A DNA stretch of 64,000 bases, taken from the NCBI GenBank assembly GCA_963966185.1, contig CAWZYM010000268.1, positions 1 through 64,000 of the forward strand, written 5' to 3'. The translations under genes and the position numbers were made by a program. This DNA is from Rhabditoides inermis. Its lineage: Eukaryota; Nematoda; Chromadorea; Rhabditida; Rhabditidae. The stretch's first letter is position 1. The number at the start of each line of letters is the position of its first letter. The notes under the pieces are model-generated. The model searched no databases, was not told where the DNA came from, and was given only the letters and a program-made list of their open reading frames with translations. Shown piece by piece: positions 54,077 through 62,885 of the stretch.

Positions 54077-56257
54077 ATGGCGATGATCAATGACATGGAG
54101 AAGACCATGGTGAGTTTGACTGATGAATTGGAGGGTCTGGATGTACAGACGATGCGCAGTGTGAGTGAGATTCTGGAGGGTATTGAGGAGCCGTTCATGG
54201 AAACGGTGAATCAGTTCATTCGACAGCAGTCGCGTAGGAAGAAGCTGCGTGATGTAGTGGTGAACAAGGTGGTGAACACTGGTGTGTGGATTGAACAGTG
54301 GGCAGACAAAGTGGAGGTGATCAAAGAGAAGGTGATGCACCTGAACAGTCTGTTGCATGAGCATGGTTATGGTGATGCTGACAAAAAGCTGAAAATGGCA
54401 ATGCATGTGTTCGGAAAGGACACTTGGGATGATACGGTTGATGAAATGACGGCGATGTTTGATCAGTTGTCCTTCCAGGCTGACGAGCAGTTGGAGAAGA
54501 ACAAGAAGCTCAAGGAGATGGCGGAGGAGTTGAGGAAGCTCAGGGAGGAGAACCTCACGCTGAAGGAGGCGACCAAGGTGGTCGAGGAGCATGGAGCGAT
54601 CGCTAACGCTGGTAAGCGCGTGATGTCGAAGAGTGAAGTGAAGAAAGAGCTGGCCAAGTTCACACTGGATAGTGAGAGTGAGGAAGAGTTGGATGTTGAT
54701 GGGGACACGAAGTACGCTGACAACTTGCAGACGAGTGCAAGGAGTGCGGCGAGTGGACCGTTTTCGAGCGAGAAGATGGCGCGTGTCGCCGGAAGGAAGA
54801 GGGCTGACGAAAGCGGTGAGTCACTCTTCACTGGGTTGCGTATGGCAATGTCGAATGAAGTGAAGGTGAACAAGTTGAGAAAGTGCCCTACCAAGGAGGA
54901 ATTCAACAAGTTCAAGAGGATGTTCCTAGTGGTGTACGATGGGTGGGATGAGACTATCCAGAAACAGTTGCTGAAGGAGAAGGTTGATTCGGCGGTGTAT
55001 GAAACGCTGCCGCGATCAGTGAAAAACGGACCGATGGATGTGCTGTGGGATGAGTTGAGTGAGAGGCTGGTGGAGAACGAGATGATCTCCCAGCAGAGAG
55101 CACTTCAGATGTTCTCGCAACTAGAATGGGAGAAAGGGAAGCAGATGGTGGACTTCATTTATGAATTGGAGAAGTGGGGTAGGAGGGCATTCGATGAGGC
55201 GCAGTTTGTGGCACATGAGAAGGACATGATGCACAAGATCTTTGTGGGTATCCGCGATTGGCCCGATTACACTACTGTGATCGAAGAGATGTTGTCTGCT
55301 AAGGAGGGAAAGAAGTATGAGATTTTGAAGGCGAAGGTGATTCAGCGCGAGAAGACTAAGCAGCTGGTGGCCGATATGAATGATGAGCCGGGTAGTGTTC
55401 ACACTCGCGCCAAGAAGAGGGATGTGCTTCGATGTGAGAGGTGTGGAGGTAGGGGACATGCAGAAAATGTGTGTACCTCACCAGCTGGCTCGACTGCAAG
55501 GGGGGTGATGAGGAGCAATGGCAAAGAGGTGAACTCTGTTGTCGCGCGCGACAAGAGTGCGCGCAGGGAGAGTGGTCATGGAAGGAAGAAGGAGAGAGTG
55601 CGCGTGCGCGAGACACCGCCCGTATCAAAAGGTGCGCGGTACATGGTGAGTGCGAGAGTGATGGGACAGATAGTGGAAGCGCAGCTGGATTGTGGGGCTA
55701 ATGTGTCGGTGATCAGGAAGGACACTTTCGATAAGCTGCGATCAAAGTGGAGGGGTGTGCTGAAAGTTCGACCTGGCGGTCAACTGAATGTTGCGAGTGG
55801 CCACACTATGCAGACAGTGGCATACGTGGAAGTTCCCATGAGCCTGGATGGTGAAAGTGTTGGCCTGGTGGGGATGTATATTGTCAAGAACTCAATTGCT
55901 GAACTTTTCGTTGGCACGAATGCGCTTGATGATCTCGGCATAGCACTGAGTCTGCGAGAGACGAGTGGGGCGAAGAGACAGGTGTGCCTGAAGAGAGAGA
56001 TGAGTGATGAGAACGAGGCCAGCGCGGTGTCGCTTATGCAACGCGAGGGCGGATTGTGTGAGTGGAAGGAGACGAATGATCGTGGTTGCAGAGTGACGTG
56101 TGACGACGACGAGTTGCAGTCGATGCTGAAGCTGCCGGATCCGACTGGAATGAGGCAGACTGAGGAGAGCGGGTGTGGTCAGAAGAGGGTCACTCAGAAG
56201 AAGAAGATGACGCGCGAGGACGCGCTGTATCGGGAGGGGCGGCATGTAGCGTCGTGA
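54077..56257 (+). CDS. Gag-protease polyprotein, copy 1
   Basis: 726 residues from the first ATG after a leader. The N-terminal 200 residues are helical and charged, with a coiled-coil-like Lys/Glu run (KKLKEMAEELRKLREEN). The capsid-like middle includes FIYELEKWGRRAFDEAQFV and KIFVGIRDWPDY. A CCHC zinc knuckle (CERCGGRGHAENVC) starts near residue 453. A retropepsin-like segment LDCGANVSVI is near residue 537, with Cys where Ser or Thr is usual, so activity is uncertain. NSIAELFVGTNALDDLGIALS follows. The stop codon lies 13 nt inside LTR2. No RT, RNase H or integrase, so replication would need enzymes in trans. Confidence 0.9.
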   Translation: MAMINDMEKTMVSLTDELEGLDVQTMRSVSEILEGIEEPFMETVNQFIRQQSRRKKLRDVVVNKVVNTGVWIEQWADKVEVIKEKVMHLNSLLHEHGYGDADKKLKMAMHVFGKDTWDDTVDEMTAMFDQLSFQADEQLEKNKKLKEMAEELRKLREENLTLKEATKVVEEHGAIANAGKRVMSKSEVKKELAKFTLDSESEEELDVDGDTKYADNLQTSARSAASGPFSSEKMARVAGRKRADESGESLFTGLRMAMSNEVKVNKLRKCPTKEEFNKFKRMFLVVYDGWDETIQKQLLKEKVDSAVYETLPRSVKNGPMDVLWDELSERLVENEMISQQRALQMFSQLEWEKGKQMVDFIYELEKWGRRAFDEAQFVAHEKDMMHKIFVGIRDWPDYTTVIEEMLSAKEGKKYEILKAKVIQREKTKQLVADMNDEPGSVHTRAKKRDVLRCERCGGRGHAENVCTSPAGSTARGVMRSNGKEVNSVVARDKSARRESGHGRKKERVRVRETPPVSKGARYMVSARVMGQIVEAQLDCGANVSVIRKDTFDKLRSKWRGVLKVRPGGQLNVASGHTMQTVAYVEVPMSLDGESVGLVGMYIVKNSIAELFVGTNALDDLGIALSLRETSGAKRQVCLKREMSDENEASAVSLMQREGGLCEWKETNDRGCRVTCDDDELQSMLKLPDPTGMRQTEESGCGQKRVTQKKKMTREDALYREGRHVAS

Positions 56258-57240
56258 GTGGTTTCAAGTGAGAGAGCGCGAGGTGAGGCGCTAGTGTATA
56301 GTGTTGTGTAGTGGTAGTGTGGTGCGGCACAACGTGACTGAGTATCGCGAGGGCGAGTCACTTCCGGTGGCTCACGTGATTTCTCTAGTTCGTGGTGGAG
56401 AGCTCGAGTTTTGGTTGTTTTGGTGTTGTTTGTGTTTGTCTAATAAACCTTATTGTTATTACCGTGTTCGCGTTTGATTGCATTGGTCTCATCTTTCCTC
56501 TTTCTCTTTGTCTCTCTTCTCTCTCTGGTTGAGGGTTGATTCACATTGTGGGAATTTGGCTTGGTGGAGTTCGAGGGAGTGACTTGGTAGAATTGTCGTC
56601 AGTGCACGGTCGTCAGTTCTTCTTATCATTTTCCTCTTATTGAATCGTCGCGGTCATCTTCGGTGTACACAAGGTTTAGTTAGGCTGTGAGATTTGCGTG
56701 GCGCCGCGTGAATCTAGGAACTGTCCGTGGAGGGCTGAGGGGTAAACGGATCCGCCCCGCCCACTGCGTGCCCAGCCAGTCGTCCAAGTGACTGTGATCG
56801 GGCGAGGCCGCTCAATCGGACTGAGCGTGCTACGTGCGTGTGGTGACAGTGTCACCGGGTAAGTTTGCGCGCGTGTGTGTGGGACAGCTACAGGCGATTC
56901 GCAGAGCGAATCGGGAGTAGTGTCTGGTATTGAGTGAGGAGAGCAGTTGCGGGCGACGCGCATTGCGGGTCGGGGGCAACGCTCTTGTGAGGTGATCGGC
57001 GGTCAGTGCGTGCAGGCAACTCGGAGCGAGTTGGGAGTACGCGAGTGTCGTGTGAGCTGGCGTGAGCTAGTGGCAATCGACTGCGATCGATTCGTTGCCG
57101 GAAGTGGCATTGGATAGAGAGTGATTATCGATTCGATATCGATTGGTTGGCAGAAAGAAAGAGGCACACAGAGAGACTCGAGTAGTCGGGACACAAAGAC
57201 ACCCGCGGAGTGAACGAATTCCACCAGTGGTGCTCTTACA
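56245..57240 (+). repeat. LTR2 of the tandem element
   Basis: 996 bp, TG...CA ends, AATAAA at 56442-56447. It differs from LTR1 at very few positions (e.g. GTCTGGTATTG here, GTCTGGTGTTG in LTR1) and matches LTR3. Confidence 0.92.
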
Positions 57241-57406
57241 TGGGGGCCGAACTAACTGATTTTTGACGGATCAACTATCAGTCCGAATCGTCTATTCGAG
57301 TGATATTCTGTGTGTTTTGGTGCGTGTCGTCGTGGTTTCGCGAGTGTGCGGGCTGTGTATACAGTGTTGTTGCAGTGAGTGTCGAAGCGACTGACGAGTG
57401 AGAAAG

Positions 57407-59587
57407 ATGGCGATGATCAATGACATGGAGAAGACCATGGTGAGTTTGACTGATGAATTGGAGGGTCTGGATGTACAGACGATGCGCAGTGTGAGTGAGA
57501 TTCTGGAGGGTATTGAGGAGCCGTTCATGGAAACGGTGAATCAGTTCATTCGACAGCAGTCGCGTAGGAAGAAGCTGCGTGATGTAGTGGTGAACAAGGT
57601 GGTGAACACTGGTGTGTGGATTGAACAGTGGGCAGACAAAGTGGAGGTGATCAAAGAGAAGGTGATGCACCTGAACAGTCTGTTGCATGAGCATGGTTAT
57701 GGTGATGCTGACAAAAAGCTGAAAATGGCAATGCATGTGTTCGGAAAGGACACTTGGGATGATACGGTTGATGAAATGACGGCGATGTTTGATCAGTTGT
57801 CCTTCCAGGCTGACGAGCAGTTGGAGAAGAACAAGAAGCTCAAGGAGATGGCGGAGGAGTTGAGGAAGCTCAGGGAGGAGAACCTCACGCTGAAGGAGGC
57901 GACCAAGGTGGTCGAGGAGCATGGAGCGATCGCTAACGCTGGTAAGCGCGTGATGTCGAAGAGTGAAGTGAAGAAAGAGCTGGCCAAGTTCACACTGGAT
58001 AGTGAGAGTGAGGAAGAGTTGGATGTTGATGGGGACACGAAGTACGCTGACAACTTGCAGACGAGTGCAAGGAGTGCGGCGAGTGGACCGTTTTCGAGCG
58101 AGAAGATGGCGCGTGTCGCCGGAAGGAAGAGGGCTGACGAAAGCGGTGAGTCACTCTTCACTGGGTTGCGTATGGCAATGTCGAATGAAGTGAAGGTGAA
58201 CAAGTTGAGAAAGTGCCCTACCAAGGAGGAATTCAACAAGTTCAAGAGGATGTTCCTAGTGGTGTACGATGGGTGGGATGAGACTATCCAGAAACAGTTG
58301 CTGAAGGAGAAGGTTGATTCGGCGGTGTATGAAACGCTGCCGCGATCAGTGAAAAACGGACCGATGGATGTGCTGTGGGATGAGTTGAGTGAGAGGCTGG
58401 TGGAGAACGAGATGATCTCCCAGCAGAGAGCACTTCAGATGTTCTCGCAACTAGAATGGGAGAAAGGGAAGCAGATGGTGGACTTCATTTATGAATTGGA
58501 GAAGTGGGGTAGGAGGGCATTCGATGAGGCGCAGTTTGTGGCACATGAGAAGGACATGATGCACAAGATCTTTGTGGGTATCCGCGATTGGCCCGATTAC
58601 ACTACTGTGATCGAAGAGATGTTGTCTGCTAAGGAGGGAAAGAAGTATGAGATTTTGAAGGCGAAGGTGATTCAGCGCGAGAAGACTAAGCAGCTGGTGG
58701 CCGATATGAATGATGAGCCGGGTAGTGTTCACACTCGCGCCAAGAAGAGGGATGTGCTTCGATGTGAGAGGTGTGGAGGTAGGGGACATGCAGAAAATGT
58801 GTGTACCTCACCAGCTGGCTCGACTGCAAGGGGGGTGATGAGGAGCAATGGCAAAGAGGTGAACTCTGTTGTCGCGCGCGACAAGAGTGCGCGCAGGGAG
58901 AGTGGTCATGGAAGGAAGAAGGAGAGAGTGCGCGTGCGCGAGACACCGCCCGTATCAAAAGGTGCGCGGTACATGGTGAGTGCGAGAGTGATGGGACAGA
59001 TAGTGGAAGCGCAGCTGGATTGTGGGGCTAATGTGTCGGTGATCAGGAAGGACACTTTCGATAAGCTGCGATCAAAGTGGAGGGGTGTGCTGAAAGTTCG
59101 ACCTGGCGGTCAACTGAATGTTGCGAGTGGCCACACTATGCAGACAGTGGCATACGTGGAAGTTCCCATGAGCCTGGATGGTGAAAGTGTTGGCCTGGTG
59201 GGGATGTATATTGTCAAGAACTCAATTGCTGAACTTTTCGTTGGCACGAATGCGCTTGATGATCTCGGCATAGCACTGAGTCTGCGAGAGACGAGTGGGG
59301 CGAAGAGACAGGTGTGCCTGAAGAGAGAGATGAGTGATGAGAACGAGGCCAGCGCGGTGTCGCTTATGCAACGCGAGGGCGGATTGTGTGAGTGGAAGGA
59401 GACGAATGATCGTGGTTGCAGAGTGACGTGTGACGACGACGAGTTGCAGTCGATGCTGAAGCTGCCGGATCCGACTGGAATGAGGCAGACTGAGGAGAGC
59501 GGGTGTGGTCAGAAGAGGGTCACTCAGAAGAAGAAGATGACGCGCGAGGACGCGCTGTATCGGGAGGGGCGGCATGTAGCGTCGTGA
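57407..59587 (+). CDS. Gag-protease polyprotein, copy 2
   Basis: The same 726-residue protein as copy 1, one 3330-bp period later, with no amino-acid difference seen. The stop lies inside LTR3. The identity implies the tandem arose very recently or is kept uniform by gene conversion. An assembly duplication should also be considered. Confidence 0.9.
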   Translation: MAMINDMEKTMVSLTDELEGLDVQTMRSVSEILEGIEEPFMETVNQFIRQQSRRKKLRDVVVNKVVNTGVWIEQWADKVEVIKEKVMHLNSLLHEHGYGDADKKLKMAMHVFGKDTWDDTVDEMTAMFDQLSFQADEQLEKNKKLKEMAEELRKLREENLTLKEATKVVEEHGAIANAGKRVMSKSEVKKELAKFTLDSESEEELDVDGDTKYADNLQTSARSAASGPFSSEKMARVAGRKRADESGESLFTGLRMAMSNEVKVNKLRKCPTKEEFNKFKRMFLVVYDGWDETIQKQLLKEKVDSAVYETLPRSVKNGPMDVLWDELSERLVENEMISQQRALQMFSQLEWEKGKQMVDFIYELEKWGRRAFDEAQFVAHEKDMMHKIFVGIRDWPDYTTVIEEMLSAKEGKKYEILKAKVIQREKTKQLVADMNDEPGSVHTRAKKRDVLRCERCGGRGHAENVCTSPAGSTARGVMRSNGKEVNSVVARDKSARRESGHGRKKERVRVRETPPVSKGARYMVSARVMGQIVEAQLDCGANVSVIRKDTFDKLRSKWRGVLKVRPGGQLNVASGHTMQTVAYVEVPMSLDGESVGLVGMYIVKNSIAELFVGTNALDDLGIALSLRETSGAKRQVCLKREMSDENEASAVSLMQREGGLCEWKETNDRGCRVTCDDDELQSMLKLPDPTGMRQTEESGCGQKRVTQKKKMTREDALYREGRHVAS

Positions 59588-60570
59588 GTGGTTTCAAGTG
59601 AGAGAGCGCGAGGTGAGGCGCTAGTGTATAGTGTTGTGTAGTGGTAGTGTGGTGCGGCACAACGTGACTGAGTATCGCGAGGGCGAGTCACTTCCGGTGG
59701 CTCACGTGATTTCTCTAGTTCGTGGTGGAGAGCTCGAGTTTTGGTTGTTTTGGTGTTGTTTGTGTTTGTCTAATAAACCTTATTGTTATTACCGTGTTCG
59801 CGTTTGATTGCATTGGTCTCATCTTTCCTCTTTCTCTTTGTCTCTCTTCTCTCTCTGGTTGAGGGTTGATTCACATTGTGGGAATTTGGCTTGGTGGAGT
59901 TCGAGGGAGTGACTTGGTAGAATTGTCGTCAGTGCACGGTCGTCAGTTCTTCTTATCATTTTCCTCTTATTGAATCGTCGCGGTCATCTTCGGTGTACAC
60001 AAGGTTTAGTTAGGCTGTGAGATTTGCGTGGCGCCGCGTGAATCTAGGAACTGTCCGTGGAGGGCTGAGGGGTAAACGGATCCGCCCCGCCCACTGCGTG
60101 CCCAGCCAGTCGTCCAAGTGACTGTGATCGGGCGAGGCCGCTCAATCGGACTGAGCGTGCTACGTGCGTGTGGTGACAGTGTCACCGGGTAAGTTTGCGC
60201 GCGTGTGTGTGGGACAGCTACAGGCGATTCGCAGAGCGAATCGGGAGTAGTGTCTGGTATTGAGTGAGGAGAGCAGTTGCGGGCGACGCGCATTGCGGGT
60301 CGGGGGCAACGCTCTTGTGAGGTGATCGGCGGTCAGTGCGTGCAGGCAACTCGGAGCGAGTTGGGAGTACGCGAGTGTCGTGTGAGCTGGCGTGAGCTAG
60401 TGGCAATCGACTGCGATCGATTCGTTGCCGGAAGTGGCATTGGATAGAGAGTGATTATCGATTCGATATCGATTGGTTGGCAGAAAGAAAGAGGCACACA
60501 GAGAGACTCGAGTAGTCGGGACACAAAGACACCCGCGGAGTGAACGAATTCCACCAGTGGTGCTCTTACA
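59575..60570 (+). repeat. LTR3 of the tandem element
   Basis: Ends CTCTTACA directly before CATC, the right target-duplication copy. Confidence 0.92.
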
Positions 60571-60636
60571 CATCGAACCCACGCGACCCTTTGACGATTA
60601 GCCTAGCACACTGCGATACCCCAACACATTGCTAGT
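60571..60636 (-). other. Right half of the tRNA-like insertion target
   Basis: Joined to 51225-51256, the minus strand reads an A-box-like GGTATCGCAGTGTGCTAGG and a B-box-like GGGTTCGATGCC with a short T-stem. The LTR array sits at the B-box edge. Confidence 0.4.
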
Positions 60637-61023
60637 TGAAGGAACAGTGGCGACTTATTTCTGCCACAACCTGCCACAACTTCTCATTTTCACACGAGCA
60701 AAACATTTGGCGGTGACCGGAATCGAACCCGCGAAGCCTGGGAGCCACAACGCAGCGCACATGCACTGAATGAGCCATGAAGCAAGTGAAAGGAAGCCGT
60801 TCGATTGCGCTTATGTCTCCGACTCCAACGTGCAATATTGAAGCGTTGGCGGGTGATTCAAATTTTGTCTGCATCCTTGGCAGTGACACAATCGAAAGTA
60901 ACGCAGAAGTGTCGTTGTTTCGAAAAAAAAACAAATGTGTCAAGTTGACTTTTTTTTAAATTTTACTCTTTTTTTTACAAAAACTTCTCCGAGTCAAAAA
61001 GAAGTCGCCATTGTTTTTTTAAA
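60637..61023 (-). mobile_element. TTAA-family element with tRNA-like cassette
   Basis: The left end TTGAAGGAACAGTGGCGAC continues CTGCCACAACCTGCCACAAC. A decayed right end AAGTCGCCATTG lies near 61003. The minus strand of about 60710-60775 is tRNA-like (B box GGTTCGATTCC), closely related to the cassette at 19015-19092. Confidence 0.65.
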
Positions 61024-61249
61024 CTTTTGATGTTCTTCGTTCATTTCCGTGTACCGATCTACTTGATTTACTCTTTTCTACTTCCCTCTTTACTTGTAAT
61101 TGCTCGTCGGTGTTTTTGCGCAGAATTAATATTTTCATCCAGTTTGAACGTGGTCGGGTGATAACTGAGAAAGTAGTTGGTTTGGCGATCAAGTGAAAAG
61201 CTGGATTTGTCGGTCAGAAATCATCAGCCGCTGGCGAGACGAAGTGAGT

Positions 61250-61256
<7 letters not shown>

Positions 61257-61307
<51 letters not shown>

Positions 61308-61405
61308 GTGCGTGTGCGTGTGCGTGTGCGTGTGCGTGTGCGTGTGCGTGTGCGTGTGCGTGTGCGTGTGCGTGTGCGTGTGCGTGTGCGTGTGCGTGTG
61401 CGTGT
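61257..61405. repeat. Compound microsatellite (CT)n-(GTGTGC)n
   Basis: About 50 bp of CT repeats followed by about 17 GTGTGC hexamers. The coding-like frames (Ser-Leu, Cys-Val) are artefacts. Confidence 0.95.
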
Positions 61406-61559
61406 GTGGCGCGGAAACTGAACTATGTGCTCCGACACATTACTACATCATAACGATTACCAGGTGCAGGTCAACCACGGGCAGTTGGAAAAGAAAAAAA
61501 TCGAAAGTAACGCAGAAGTGGAAAAGTGGGCTGAAATAACATGAGGAATTACGCAAAAC

Positions 61560-61640
61560 ATGCGGCTGCTGTGGGGATTGAACCCGGGATAGCCACATAA
61601 GCAGGCGCGCATGCTATCCACAATACCACAAGGGCTAGTT
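61560..61640 (-). other. tRNA-like sequence
   Basis: The minus strand has A box TGGTATTGTGGATAGCATG and B box GGGTTCAATCC at tRNA-like spacing. The stems pair imperfectly, so it is more likely SINE- or MITE-associated than a functional tRNA. Confidence 0.45.
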
Positions 61641-61728
61641 GCGAAGGAGCTTTCGAGTGCGGTAGATATACCCAAGACGCGCGCAGCGATTGATACAAAC
61701 CGGGTTTGCTATGTTTTTCAGCGATTCA

Positions 61729-62365
61729 TTAACGCTTTAACTCGTGCATTCCAATCAAGTAAACGTTATAAGCACAATGTTTATTCAACAAAATGATCTC
61801 AACAAGACAAAAACAACAGCAACAACACATCTTGTTAGAAAAATATTGTTCATACAAGGGGGAAGAGGTGTGTATTGAGGTTGTTGTCGTTGCGGCGGAG
61901 GCGGTGGCAGGAGAAAAAGCGGCCTGTGATGATGATCTCCCTGCTGCACTCCCACCTACAATCAATCAATCAATTCTGCAAGAAAAATAAGGAATATATG
62001 ACCAATCAATACTCACCTTTACGGCGATCGTATTCAAATGAGAAGTTGTGTGAGAACTGTTCATGAAGTGCTGCAAAAATGAGGCATGGTTATCAAATGT
62101 ACAATAGACACATGGTTCTTCTGCCACCCTACCAGTCTTCGTCAGGAGACTGCGAGTGCCCATCATAAGCGGGCCATGTGACAGAGCCCCCACCCACCTC
62201 ATGACATAAGAAAAAGCTAACCTCCACGAACGCCGTCAGCTGCCGAAAGAAGACCCTCCTGGCGAGTCGCCGTCGCAGCCGCAAAGGCTTTTGCGGCCTT
62301 TTCTGCCGCAGCAGCCTTTGTTTGATTTCATTTCTTTTGAAAACAAACGATGACAAAAGTATCAA
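61729..62365 (-). CDS. Possible minus-strand gene, unresolved
   Basis: Three exon-like blocks with splice signals occur on the minus strand: an Ala/Lys/Arg-rich block (62222-62335; one frame reads AEKAAKAFAAATATRQEG), ALHEQFSHNFSFEYDRRK (about 62018-62075), and a Ser/Ala/Thr-rich tail (about 61729-61958). The second and third join in phase. The first does not join cleanly, and no start or family was recognised. It may be a real small gene or chance open sequence. Confidence 0.25.
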
Positions 62366-62429
62366 TGATAAAATGATTCACTGCGCGAAAAATACGAACA
62401 CGAACACAGGTTCGGACATGTAAAACAGT

Positions 62430-62885
62430 ATGTTTTGTGCGAACGAGGAAGCGCAACAATATGCGAGTGAAATAGGGTAAAAGAGGAAGGTAGATTGCCT
62501 GAAAGTACGTTAACAAAACATCCTTTAAGATTCAATACAACTTTTTAGAGCTGGTACAGTCATGCGCGCGCAACAAAAATTGGCAGAATATTGAATGTTT
62601 TGTGCGAAGGGGAATGCGCGAGTATGTGCGAGTATTATGAGGTGAAAGAGTAGGGTCGATTACAAAAAAGTACGCTTACAAAACACCAGATGAGATTATA
62701 CAAAACTTTTGGCAGCTCATCTAATCATGCGCGCAACGAAAACTGTCTGAATAATCGATGTTTTGAGCAAACGAGCGTGCGCAAGAGTGTGCGAGTATAA
62801 TAGGGTGAAAGAGGAGGTTCAATTACATTGAAGTACGCTCGCAAAACAACAAATAAGATTATACAAAACTTTTACAAGGTGTTAA
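62430..62885. repeat. Degenerate ~164-bp tandem repeat, three units
   Basis: Units start at 62430, 62595 and 62758 with ATGTTTTGTGCG, ATGTTTTGTGCG and ATGTTTTGAGCA. Shared inner motifs are TGCGAGT, AGGGTAAAAGAGGA/AGGTGAAAGAG and ATGCGCGCAAC. Unit identity is moderate. Confidence 0.8.

Larger units (their letters stand above)
51257..60570 (+). mobile_element. Tandem non-autonomous LTR retrotransposon array
   Basis: Structure LTR1 (51257-51495 plus 53156-53910), internal 1 (53911-56244), LTR2 (56245-57240), internal 2 (57241-59574), LTR3 (59575-60570). The repeat period is 3330 bp. LTRs start TGTAGCGTCG and end CTCTTACA. The whole array is flanked by CATC (51253-51256, 60571-60574). A likely primer-binding site TGGGGGCCGAAC follows each LTR, and a purine-rich GGGAGGGGCGGCA tract precedes LTR2 and LTR3. 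Each internal region has one gag-protease frame and no reverse transcriptase or integrase. The copies are nearly identical, so the array is young. Confidence 0.92.

Noticed and set aside
53948..54592. 214-codon antisense frame in the LTR element, repeated at 57278-57922
   Set aside because: Lies opposite the gag frame; its codon pattern follows from the sense coding bias and it shows no domain.
61177..61539. Open frames encoding Ser-Leu and Cys-Val or Cys-Ala runs
   Set aside because: Produced entirely by the CT and GTGTGC microsatellite.
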